Shown: positions 1 through 5,160, numbered from the stretch's first letter. The stretch: DNA of 5,160 bases from an uncultured Ignavibacteriales bacterium (GCA_903915485.1 CAIWTC010000611.1:1-5160), one strand, 5' to 3'. Numbers and translations: made by a program. Notes: generated by a model from the sequence alone, not told the origin.

Positions 1-527
1 AGTTTCCGGAAATTCTTATCAACCTTAGATGGTGACATATTTTTGCATACATGCAAAGTGATTATTGAAAATATCAAGGATATAACAATGCCAATTAAAG
101 GCGCTAAAAAAATGAATGCAACTATCTTAATTACTGCATCATAAAATATAACATGCCAACCTGCTTTTGCGATAGCCGCTCCAACAAACCCGCCCACTAA
201 AGTGTGGGATGAACTTGAAGGAATACCCCGCCACCATGTAAAGAGATTCCATATAATAGCCGCAACCAAGGCCGCACCTATTACTGTCAAATCAACAACT
301 TCAGTGTGGACTAATCCTTTTCCAATTGTCTTCGCAACATGAAGGCCAAGAATTAGAAAGGCGACAAAATTAAAAAATGCAGCCCATACTACTGCCTGAC
401 GGGGAGATAACACTCTTGTAGATACAACAGTTGCAATTGAATTTGCGGCATCATGAAATCCATTTATATAATCAAAGATTAATGCCAGTAATACAATTAC
501 AATTAAAGTTAATAAATTTAAATCCAT
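1..527 (-). CDS. PiT-family inorganic phosphate transporter, N-terminal part (runs off the left edge)
   Basis: This is an integral membrane permease that takes up inorganic phosphate, in this family usually by symport with H+ or Na+ (family knowledge). The visible 175 residues begin at the ATG at 527-525 and stay open to the edge. Residues 1-18 are a hydrophobic helix. The family signature follows as NGFHDAANSIAT (residues 22-33), with the Asp26 and Asn29 expected of the PiT repeat. Further hydrophobic segments lie near residues 47-62, 77-96, 110-120 and 130-160. Between them, GIPSSSSHTLVGG (residues 101-113) is the second strongly conserved PiT motif. The last visible residues (CKNMSPSKVDKNFRK) look like the start of the cytoplasmic loop. 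Family members usually have 330-500 residues, so about half or more is missing. The start has no Shine-Dalgarno site. The gene lies 53 bases downstream of the DUF47 gene on the same strand, a classic pairing. The family call is firm, but the coupling ion and affinity cannot be read from sequence. Confidence 0.95.
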   Translation of the reverse strand, partial: MDLNLLTLIVIVLLALIFDYINGFHDAANSIATVVSTRVLSPRQAVVWAAFFNFVAFLILGLHVAKTIGKGLVHTEVVDLTVIGAALVAAIIWNLFTWWRGIPSSSSHTLVGGFVGAAIAKAGWHVIFYDAVIKIVAFIFLAPLIGIVISLIFSIITLHVCKNMSPSKVDKNFRK

Positions 528-580
528 ATTAATCGATTTGGTCTGTTTTGTTCAGGAATAATTTAATGATAAAATCGCAA

Positions 581-1198
581 TTACGAATTCTTAATCAGGA
601 CCTGAAGGATAATATTTGCTGTTGACTGACATTTATCAGCAGCACCCTCAAGCATGTCTAAAACTTCTTTCTTCTTAAAAATTACCAGCGGGTCTTTTTC
701 TTCCGTAAAAAGTTTTTTGATTGATGCACGGTAAACTGTATCTGCTTCTGTTTCCAAATCCTTCACAGCCTTGCATTCGTTGATTTGCGCACCTGGGTTC
801 TTGAGGTCCTGCAACGCCACTTCAAGTTCTTTAGTCTGAAGAACAATGATAGCTGCCAATTTTTCTGAACCTTCTACTGTTTCAGAGAGGTTGTACATTT
901 CAACGCGGGCACAAACACCCAATAGAATATCAGCGATGTCATCTATTTTTTTAATCAGAGCAAAAATATCTTCCCTGTCCAATGGGGTTATGAAATTTTT
1001 ATTGAGTCTTTTTACTACCCTTGACCATATTTCATCACAACGACGCTCAAGCGGTTTTAGTTTAAGATAAATGTTGGGGTCATATTCCGGTGCAGCAAAA
1101 AAAGCATGAGTTATTCTTGCCATTTCCTGTATATGAGATATAATATCCTTAAAATCTTCGAAGTATTTTTCTTCTTTGGGCAGAAGTCTGTTAAACAT
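581..1198 (-). CDS. DUF47 / PhoU-like phosphate transport regulator (205 aa)
   Basis: This is a cytoplasmic all-helical protein of the PhoU-like DUF47 family (YkaA type). Such proteins are usually encoded beside PiT permeases and are thought to modulate phosphate uptake through them. Its 205 residues are full length for the family. PhoU-like proteins bind metal clusters through E/DxxxD motifs, and four can be read here: E51RRCD55, D86DIAD90, E149TEAD153 and E184GAAD188. They are spaced as two pairs, as expected for two homologous three-helix bundles. The conserved stretch FITPLDREDI (residues 69-78) just before the second motif is typical of the family. There is no signal peptide or membrane segment. 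The ATG at 1198 is the natural start because MFNRLLPKE-like N-termini are usual, although no Shine-Dalgarno site precedes it. It is the first gene of a leftward operon with the PiT gene and is probably driven from the module at 1235-1270. The exact regulatory effect is unknown. Confidence 0.93.
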   Translation of the reverse strand: MFNRLLPKEEKYFEDFKDIISHIQEMARITHAFFAAPEYDPNIYLKLKPLERRCDEIWSRVVKRLNKNFITPLDREDIFALIKKIDDIADILLGVCARVEMYNLSETVEGSEKLAAIIVLQTKELEVALQDLKNPGAQINECKAVKDLETEADTVYRASIKKLFTEEKDPLVIFKKKEVLDMLEGAADKCQSTANIILQVLIKNS

Positions 1199-1234
1199 AA
1201 TTATATATCCGATTAATTTTTTGATAGTGAATTA

Positions 1235-1270
1235 GAAATATATCAAAAAATCCCGAATTATTTTTGTAAA
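1235..1270 (-). promoter_or_regulatory. Candidate promoter for the DUF47-PiT operon
   Basis: Read on the minus strand from 1270, the sequence has TTTACA (-35 like), an AT-rich spacer, then TGATATATTTC. This can be read as a TGATAT -10 box 19 bases after TTTACA. Alternatively it is a Bacteroidota-like TATATTTC box (consensus TAnnTTTG), with a longer spacer. Transcription would start near 1230, giving a leader of about 30 bases before the ATG at 1198. The first 26 bases match the module in front of rnpB at 21 positions, which strengthens both calls. The position was found by eye and no start-site data exist. Confidence 0.4.
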
Positions 1271-1591
1271 TCTCACCCTCGACTGAAAAGAATCTCACAT
1301 TCCCGCTATAAAATCGCCCTGTTATTTTGGGTAATTTCTGAATCATATTTTTATTTTGGATTTTCTGCAAATACTGAGGATTTCACTCCTATTTTGCCAA
1401 AATATGCCCATTTTATGGCTATTTTTTTAGATTCAACCTCCTCCCAAATTTGACTAAAATAGAGCAATAATTAGCTATTATTGCCAAATAACGGCCACAT
1501 TCTGACCATTTTTGCCAAATTATGCCATTTTTGCTTAACCCAAATTATCGAATACAAACCGACTAAAAATCGTTGAGCATTCAAATTTATG
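1271..1591. other. Non-coding AT-rich intergenic region between two outward promoter-like modules
   Basis: I see no credible gene in this 321-base stretch: all frames are broken by frequent stops and nothing resembles a known protein. Its visible content is a set of related short words (TTTTGCCAAA, ATGCC, GGCTATT, CCCAAATT, GACTAAAA) that recur in roughly the same order, described under the repeat entry. I see no T-tract terminator and no recognisable riboswitch or tRNA. Confidence 0.6.
1392..1580 (+). repeat. Degenerate direct repeats of a TTTTGCCAAA-ATGCC-ATTTT element
   Basis: Copy 1 (1392-1414) and copy 2 (1510-1531) differ by one substitution and one inserted C over 23 bases. A third, more degraded copy is at 1481-1501, starting TTGCCAAATAACGGCC. 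Other words follow copies 1 and 2 in the same order: CCCAAATT at 1443 and 1539, GACTAAAA at 1452 and 1561, and GAGCA at 1462 and 1575. This suggests an old tandem duplication of about 110 bases that has since diverged. The region is very AT-rich, so part of the likeness may be chance. It is not a CRISPR array, since the copies are few, unequal and irregularly spaced. I know of no function. Confidence 0.4.
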
Positions 1592-1622
1592 TTTACAAAA
1601 ATCACTCGAAATTTCTTATATT
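1592..1622 (+). promoter_or_regulatory. Candidate promoter upstream of rnpB
   Basis: TTTACA (1592-1597) is followed 18-19 bases later by TTATAT/TATATT (1616-1622). The latter continues as TATATTCA, a partial match to the Bacteroidota TAnnTTTG element. Transcription would start near 1629, about 43 bases before the 5' strand of P1, so a short leader would have to be trimmed. A weaker alternative -10 box (GATTAT, 1661-1666) would start transcription directly at the mature 5' end, but it has no good -35. The close match to the module before the DUF47 gene supports a shared promoter type. Confidence 0.4.
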
Positions 1623-1671
1623 CACCCATTAAATTATTTTTATGTAAAAAATTGAAAGGTGATTATCATTA

Positions 1672-2095
1672 AAAGCGCTCAAATTGCGTTAGGCAATTGC
1701 TGTTCTACTATGTAGAATAGAGGAAAGTCCGAACTCCACAGAACATGGTGCCGGGTAACACCCGGGAGCTAAACCGGTAACAGTTTAGCTATGGAAAGTG
1801 CAACAGAAAGATACCGCCCCGAAAACTTTCGGGGTAAGGGTGAAATAGCCGGGTAAGAGCCGGCTGATGTCGTTAGCAATAACGCGTCCGGTAAACCCCG
1901 CCAGGAGCAAGATCAAGCAGAAAGTTGTCCTCCATTTATGGAGGGCGAGGGCTGTTCGTCCATATAACTTTCGGGTAGATCGCTCGAGCCGTCAGGTAAC
2001 TGCCGGCCTAGATAAATAATTGCCATCCTTATTTTGGCTATTGCTGCCATTATAGGACTACAGAATTCGGCTTATTGCGCGATTTTCAGCGCTTT
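1672..2095 (+). ncRNA. rnpB: RNase P RNA, bacterial type A
   Basis: This is the catalytic RNA of ribonuclease P, which removes 5' leaders from tRNA precursors together with the RnpA protein. The core is unmistakable: GAGGAAAGTCC (1720-1730), ACAGAAAGATACCGCC (1803-1818), GGTAAGGGTGAAA, GGTAAACCCC and ACAGAATTCGGCTTAT (2060-2075). Helices traced by hand are:
- P1: 1672-1679/2088-2095, continued by 1681-1688/2078-2085.
- P2: GGCAATT 1692-1698 with AATTGCC 2018-2024.
- P3: a small hairpin at 1703-1717.
- P4: 1725-1733/2066-2073, with the conserved bulged T1728.
- P9: AGCTAAAC with GTTTAGCT.
- P12: the CCCCGAA hairpin.
- P14: CGTTA-GCAA-TAACG (1871-1884), with a GNRA loop.
- P16: GAAAGTT 1920-1926 with AACTTTC 1966-1972.
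GAACA 1741-1745 can pair with TGTTC 1953-1957 as the P6 pseudoknot, the hallmark of type A. The GGT of L15, which contacts the tRNA CCA end, is at 1974-1976. The ends are inferred from P1, so the mature termini could differ by a few bases. J2/4 is unusually long. Confidence 0.97.
2025..2059 (+). other. Extra hairpin inserted in J2/4 of RNase P RNA
   Basis: Between the 3' strand of P2 (ending 2024) and the conserved ACAGAA of CR-V (from 2060) there are 35 bases. From memory, E. coli M1 RNA has only four there (CACG). The extra sequence can fold on itself: TCCT 2026-2029 with AGGA 2054-2057, an AT-rich internal loop, then TGGC 2035-2038 with GCCA 2046-2049 around a seven-base loop. P2 and P4 on either side are intact, so the RNA is probably functional with an added arm. 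Confidence 0.6.
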
Positions 2096-2110
2096 ATTAT
2101 ATGTTAATCA

Positions 2111-3832
2111 ATGATTATGATAACAAAGAAGTGGGTACTAAAACAACTTCTTGATGACGTAGAGGTAGCGCCGCTTGCAGATTCACTTAATGTGACTGAT
2201 GCAATTGCGCGCATCCTTGTTCTTCGAGGGATAACTACATTCACACAGGCTAAAGATTTTTTCCGCCCTTCTCTTGACTGCCTGCACGACCCTTTTTTAA
2301 TGAGCGGAATGAACGCTGCTACTCAGCGACTTATAAAAGCTGTTACAGAAAATCACAAGATTTTAATTTATGGTGACTACGATGTAGACGGCGCATGCTC
2401 AACTGCATTGATGTATATGTTCCTCAAAGACCTCGATGCCAATGTTGATTTTTATATTCCTAAAAGACTTGAAGAAGGTTACGGCGTCTCCGTTGCAGGG
2501 ATAGAATACGCAAAACAAATCGGCACAGAACTACTCATCTCGGTAGATTGCGGAATCACTGCTATCTCCGAAATAGGTTATGCAAGTGAGGCGGGGATTG
2601 ATGTTATCATCTGCGACCATCACCAACCTAAAGAAGTTCTCCCAAAAGCATTTGCAATTCTTGACCCGTTAGTTCCCGGTGACGAATATCCGTTCAAGTA
2701 TTTGTCAGGGGCAGGTGTCGCTTTCAAACTTGCACAAGGTGTTGCCGAAAGAATTGGAAAGAATAATCTTCCGTTCAAATATTTAGATTTAGTTGCGATG
2801 GCAGGTGCTGCAGACATCGTTCCTTTGGTTGATGAAAACAGAATCTTAGTCCGCGAAGGACTGCTCGCTATTAATGAAAAGCCCCGTGCGGGAGTAAAGG
2901 CATTGATTCAGTCAAGCAAACTTGAACCCGGAACACTAACATCCGGACAAATTGTTTTTACATTAGCACCTCGTATTAATGCGGTCGGCAGACTTGGTGA
3001 TGCTAAAACTGCTGTCGAACTGCTTATAGAAACCGATGATAAGAAAGCAGTTCAAATTGCTCGCGAACTTGAAAGCGATAATACAAAACGCAAACTTATT
3101 GATGAAGACACTCTCAACAAGGCACTCAGTTACATAGAGAATCATCCGCAATTTAAAGAAGATAAAGTAATTGTACTTCACGATAATGACTGGCATCCGG
3201 GTGTTATTGGAATTGTTGCTTCGCGAATCGTTGAAAAATTTTATAAACCGACAATTATGCTTACGACTATCGACGGTATAGCAAAGGGTTCCGCAAGAAG
3301 TATTGTTAATTTCAATATTTACGGTGCGCTTCAGCAGTGCGAAGATTTACTAATTCACTTCGGCGGACATGAAGCAGCGGCAGGACTTGCAATTCCTGTT
3401 GACAAAATAGAAGAGTTCAGAACCCGCTTAAACACTGTAGTTGATGCACAGATGGATGAGAAAACTTCCTTGCCGACAATTGAAATTGATGCGATGCTTA
3501 AACTCAGCGACATCACTCCAAAGTTTATCAGAGTCATCGAACAGTTCTCACCTTTTGGTCCGGGAAATATGCGTCCATTATTTTGGTCAACAGATGCATT
3601 CCTTTCAGGCAGTGCAAGAGCAGTCGGAATTAAAGGAAAACATTTGCAGTTATCAATCCGGCAATTGGGTTGCGATAAGGCTTTTGATGCTGTTGCATTT
3701 GATTACGGTCCGCTGGCAGAAGAATTAAACGGCGGTCACACACACTTTGATATGGTATTTGGAATAGAGCAAAAGATTCGCGACGGAAAGCTTTATGCTC
3801 AACTTAGAATTAAAGATATGCAACTTAAATAG
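2111..3832 (+). CDS. recJ: Single-stranded-DNA-specific 5'-3' exonuclease RecJ
   Basis: RecJ degrades single-stranded DNA 5' to 3' using Mn2+/Mg2+. It acts in RecFOR gap and end repair, stalled-fork processing and mismatch repair. The 573 residues are full length for the family. The DHH domain holds GDYDVDG (residues 88-94; Asp89, Asp91 and Asp93 are likely metal ligands), SVDCG (144-148, Asp146), CDHHQP (168-173) and AGAADIVPL (231-239, Asp235). The DHHA1 domain follows with WHPGVIGIVASR (361-372), GSARS (393-397) and FGGHEAAAG (417-425). The C-terminal OB-type DNA-binding part includes PFGPGN (481-486). All expected catalytic motifs are present. An in-frame TAA at 2105-2107 makes the ATG at 2111 the earliest possible start; the ATG at 2117 is the alternative. 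Neither has a Shine-Dalgarno site. The gene begins 15 bases after rnpB and ends 16 bases before yebC, so it probably forms an operon with yebC and may be transcribed through from rnpB. Confidence 0.97.
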   Translation: MIMITKKWVLKQLLDDVEVAPLADSLNVTDAIARILVLRGITTFTQAKDFFRPSLDCLHDPFLMSGMNAATQRLIKAVTENHKILIYGDYDVDGACSTALMYMFLKDLDANVDFYIPKRLEEGYGVSVAGIEYAKQIGTELLISVDCGITAISEIGYASEAGIDVIICDHHQPKEVLPKAFAILDPLVPGDEYPFKYLSGAGVAFKLAQGVAERIGKNNLPFKYLDLVAMAGAADIVPLVDENRILVREGLLAINEKPRAGVKALIQSSKLEPGTLTSGQIVFTLAPRINAVGRLGDAKTAVELLIETDDKKAVQIARELESDNTKRKLIDEDTLNKALSYIENHPQFKEDKVIVLHDNDWHPGVIGIVASRIVEKFYKPTIMLTTIDGIAKGSARSIVNFNIYGALQQCEDLLIHFGGHEAAAGLAIPVDKIEEFRTRLNTVVDAQMDEKTSLPTIEIDAMLKLSDITPKFIRVIEQFSPFGPGNMRPLFWSTDAFLSGSARAVGIKGKHLQLSIRQLGCDKAFDAVAFDYGPLAEELNGGHTHFDMVFGIEQKIRDGKLYAQLRIKDMQLK

Positions 3833-3837
3833 TTTTT

Positions 3838-3842
3838 AGGAG
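3838..3842 (+). promoter_or_regulatory. Shine-Dalgarno site of yebC
   Basis: AGGAG lies six bases before the ATG at 3849, inside the 16-base gap after the recJ stop. It fixes the yebC start. It is notable because the other genes in the window have no comparable site, which suggests yebC is translated independently and perhaps more strongly than its neighbours. Confidence 0.8.
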
Positions 3843-3848
3843 TTATAT

Positions 3849-4586
3849 ATGTCAGGTCACTCAAAATGGGCAACCATTAAACGCAAAAAAGCTGTTACCG
3901 ATGGTAGACGCGGAAGAATGTTCACCAGATTAATTAAAGAAATTACAATCTCAGCGCGTATCGGCGGCGGCGACCCTGCCGGCAATCCCCGCTTGCGTCT
4001 TGCAATAGACAACGCAAAAGTGCTGAACATGCCTTCAGAAAATATTGAACGCGCAATTAAAAAAGCAACGGGCGAACTTGAAGGGGTAACTTACAGTGAG
4101 TTACTCTATGAAGCATACGCTCCTGCAGGAATTGCAATAATAATAGAAATTGCTACCGACAATAAAAACCGTACAGCAGCAGAAATGAGACATGTCTTCT
4201 CTAAGAACGGCGGCTCAATGGCAGAAAGCGGTTCCGTGCTTTGGATGTTCGACCGCAAAGGAATTATAACTTTGCAGTCAGAAGGCAAATCCGAAGATGA
4301 CATGATGGAAGTATTGCTTGAAATCGGCGCAGATGATTTGCAGACAGAAGAAGATATGTTTATTATCCAAACTTCAGTTGAAAATTTTGAAACGGTTAGA
4401 AAAGAACTTGTTGCACAAAATTTCAAAGTTGACAACGCATCACTTCAATGGGTTCCGAAAAACCTTGTCGCTGTAACAGGCGAAGACGCACAAAAAGTTG
4501 CAAAGGTAATTGATGTTTTGGAAGACAACGATGATGTTCAGAATGTTTACCACAACGGCGACATCGACCCATCTGCATTAGTATAG
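3849..4586 (+). CDS. yebC: YebC/PmpR/TACO1-family protein (245 aa)
   Basis: This is a conserved cytoplasmic protein of the YebC/PmpR/TACO1 family. Members have been described as DNA-binding transcriptional regulators. More recent work on bacterial YebC and mitochondrial TACO1 points to a ribosome-associated role in relieving stalling at difficult motifs such as proline runs. Which role holds here cannot be read from sequence. The length (245 residues) is typical. The signature N-terminus MSGHSKWATIKRKKA is followed by the basic helical domain with GGGDPAGNPRLRLAIDNAK (residues 39-57) and NIERAIKKATGE. The two alpha/beta domains then include YEAYAPAGIAIIIE, the TDNKNRTAAEMRHVFSKNGG motif and SGSVLWMF. 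There is no signal peptide. The start is fixed by the AGGAG site. The gene sits between recJ and ruvC; yebC beside ruvC is a common bacterial arrangement. Confidence 0.97.
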   Translation: MSGHSKWATIKRKKAVTDGRRGRMFTRLIKEITISARIGGGDPAGNPRLRLAIDNAKVLNMPSENIERAIKKATGELEGVTYSELLYEAYAPAGIAIIIEIATDNKNRTAAEMRHVFSKNGGSMAESGSVLWMFDRKGIITLQSEGKSEDDMMEVLLEIGADDLQTEEDMFIIQTSVENFETVRKELVAQNFKVDNASLQWVPKNLVAVTGEDAQKVAKVIDVLEDNDDVQNVYHNGDIDPSALV

Positions 4587-4588
4587 TT

Positions 4589-4720
4589 ATGAATTTATCT
4601 TTTGTAGGGCTATTCTCTGAATCGCCCACAACTCATCATTATACTAGTCTACCTTCACCAAACTCTTTCTCCATTGGACATTGCAGAGCTTCGTCTTACA
4701 ATGAAAATATAATCGCATGA
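4589..4720 (+). CDS. Possible 43-aa ORF overlapping the ruvC start (doubtful)
   Basis: An open frame starts with ATG two bases after the yebC stop and ends with TGA at 4718-4720. It therefore overlaps the ruvC start codon as ATGA, the classic arrangement for translational coupling. The predicted product is short, rich in serine and polar residues (SPTTHHY, SLPSPNS, CRASSYNE), and resembles no family I know. There is no Shine-Dalgarno site. The frame may simply be open by chance over 130 bases. It could also be a leader peptide letting ribosomes coming off yebC reach ruvC, or the remnant of a lost gene. Confidence 0.2.
   Translation: MNLSFVGLFSESPTTHHYTSLPSPNSFSIGHCRASSYNENIIA
4604..4629 (+). 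other. Hairpin in the yebC-ruvC gap
   Basis: GGGC (4607-4610) pairs with GCCC (4624-4627) and ATTC (4612-4615) with GAAT (4619-4622), around a TCT loop and one T/C mismatch. GT (4604-4605) and AC (4628-4629) can extend the base past a bulged A. No T-tract follows on either strand, so it is not a canonical intrinsic terminator. It could protect the 3' end of the recJ-yebC message, mark a processing site, or attenuate read-through into ruvC. Confidence 0.4.
4675..4702 (+). promoter_or_regulatory. Possible ruvC promoter
   Basis: TGGACA (4675-4680) matches the sigma-70 -35 consensus at five of six bases. It is followed 16 bases later by TACAAT (4697-4702), which matches the -10 consensus at five of six. 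Transcription would begin about eight bases before the ruvC ATG, giving a nearly leaderless message. That would fit the absence of a Shine-Dalgarno site. If the organism uses Bacteroidota-type promoters this match could be accidental, and ruvC could instead be read through from yebC. Confidence 0.3.
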
Positions 4721-5160
4721 TAATTCTAGGCATTGACCCCGGCACCATTAAATGCGGATATGGTTTCATATCTTTTGACAAAAATGTAATCAAACGCATT
4801 GATTCAGGAACATTCTACCTGCAGTCACTCAAGTCAATGCCGGAAAAACTTGAAAAAATTTACGATGAACTTTCCATACTGATAAAGAAACATAAAGCAG
4901 ATGAACTTTCAATTGAAACTGCCTTCTACGGAAAGAACATTCAATCAGCATTAAAGATAGGACTGGCACGCGGGGCAGCGATTCTTTCTGCCAGACACTC
5001 CAAGTTAAACATCTCAGAATACTCACCAAGAGAAATTAAAAAAGCAGTAACCGGAAATGGCGCTGCATCAAAAGAGCAGGTTCTTTACATGGTACAGACA
5101 CTGCTTAATCAAAAGACAACAAAATTTCTTCCCGATGAATCAGATGCACTTGCAATTGCA
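4717..5160 (+). CDS. ruvC: Holliday-junction resolvase RuvC, N-terminal 148 residues (runs off the right edge)
   Basis: RuvC is a dimeric Mg2+-dependent endonuclease of the RNase H fold. It nicks Holliday junctions symmetrically after RuvAB branch migration. The visible 148 codons cover nearly the whole catalytic domain; family members are usually 160-190 residues, so only the C-terminal end is missing. All four acidic catalytic residues are recognisable: Asp7 in GIDPGT, Glu67 in SIETAFYGKN, and Asp140 and Asp143 in DESDALAIA. Phe70 corresponds to the stacking aromatic Phe69 of E. coli. The basic motif YSPREIKKAVTGNGAASKEQV (residues 102-122) supplies the conserved lysines near 108-109 and 119. 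The start is set by the canonical N-terminus MIILGIDPG; no Shine-Dalgarno site precedes it. An upstream ATG at 4701 is out of frame and stops at once. Position after recJ and yebC makes a repair cluster, and ruvA may lie just beyond the edge (inference). Confidence 0.97.
   Translation, partial: MIILGIDPGTIKCGYGFISFDKNVIKRIDSGTFYLQSLKSMPEKLEKIYDELSILIKKHKADELSIETAFYGKNIQSALKIGLARGAAILSARHSKLNISEYSPREIKKAVTGNGAASKEQVLYMVQTLLNQKTTKFLPDESDALAIA

Noticed and set aside
846..1070. Plus-strand open frame of 74 codons
   Set aside because: It lies wholly antisense to the well-supported DUF47 gene, matches no family and has no ribosome site.
1392..1531. Repeated 22-23 base units considered as a CRISPR array
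   Set aside because: There are only two good copies and one poor one, unequal in length with irregular spacing, and no cas genes nearby.
1235..1627. Inverted 26-base similarity considered as terminal repeats of a small transposon-like element
   Set aside because: No target-site duplication is visible at the outer edges, the match does not extend, and both copies sit where promoters are expected. It is kept as a promoter reading.
2078..2107. P1 3' strand followed by TTTATTAT considered as an intrinsic terminator for rnpB
   Set aside because: Its pairing partner is about 400 bases upstream in the RNA, so it is not a local hairpin, and the T-run is short and interrupted.
2101..2154. Seventeen-codon ORF starting at the ATG at 2101, overlapping the recJ start out of frame
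   Set aside because: It is very short, has no ribosome site and overlaps the RecJ N-terminus; chance is the simplest explanation.
2620..3728. Several open frames on both strands inside recJ (2620-2817, 2963-3196, 3355-3537 and 3441-3728)
   Set aside because: All overlap the intact recJ frame, whose catalytic motifs are complete; their products look like shadow translations.
4106..5029. Minus-strand open frames over yebC, the gap and ruvC (4106-4435, 4423-4629 and 4829-5029)
   Set aside because: They are antisense to recognisable YebC and RuvC coding sequence and show no family features. The 4423-4629 frame also covers the gap but ends inside yebC.

Overview
The window looks like ordinary chromosome from an AT-rich bacterium, most likely of the Bacteroidota/Chlorobiota/Ignavibacteria kind. 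That placement is an inference and is only moderately secure. It rests on three things: most genes lack a Shine-Dalgarno site, the best promoter-like sequences end in TATATT(T/C) boxes resembling the Bacteroidota TAnnTTTG element, and the protein sequences have that general flavour. Nothing here shows horizontal transfer, phage, insertion sequences or CRISPR.

Layout. Bases 1-1198 hold a leftward pair of phosphate genes: a DUF47/PhoU-like regulator (581-1198), then the N-terminal 175 residues of a PiT-family inorganic phosphate permease that runs off the left edge (1-527). Bases 1199-1671 are non-coding. They hold two similar promoter-like modules pointing outward, one toward the phosphate genes and one toward the RNA gene, and between them a stretch of degenerate TTTTGCCAAA-type repeats. 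Bases 1672-2095 encode the type A RNase P RNA (rnpB). Its P1, P2, P4, P6, P9, P12, P14 and P16 helices can be traced by hand. It carries an unusual insertion of about 31 bases between P2 and the CR-V core.

Only 15 bases after the RNA comes recJ (2111-3832), a complete single-strand exonuclease gene. It is followed after 16 bases by yebC (3849-4586), the one gene with a clear Shine-Dalgarno site. A 130-base gap then precedes ruvC (4717 to beyond the right edge), the Holliday-junction resolvase. The gap holds a 43-codon ORF whose stop overlaps the ruvC start as ATGA, a strong hairpin without a T-tract, and a possible ruvC promoter.

How the genes work together. The left pair is a standard low-affinity phosphate uptake unit with its PhoU-like partner. 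The right side is a recombination and repair cluster: RecJ resects DNA ends and gaps for RecA loading, RuvC resolves the resulting junctions, and YebC is a translation-linked or regulatory protein commonly found beside ruvC. rnpB lies upstream of this cluster with no visible terminator, so the RNA and recJ may share a transcript. I see no new multi-gene system here. The points most worth checking are the RNase P RNA insertion and the twin promoter modules.
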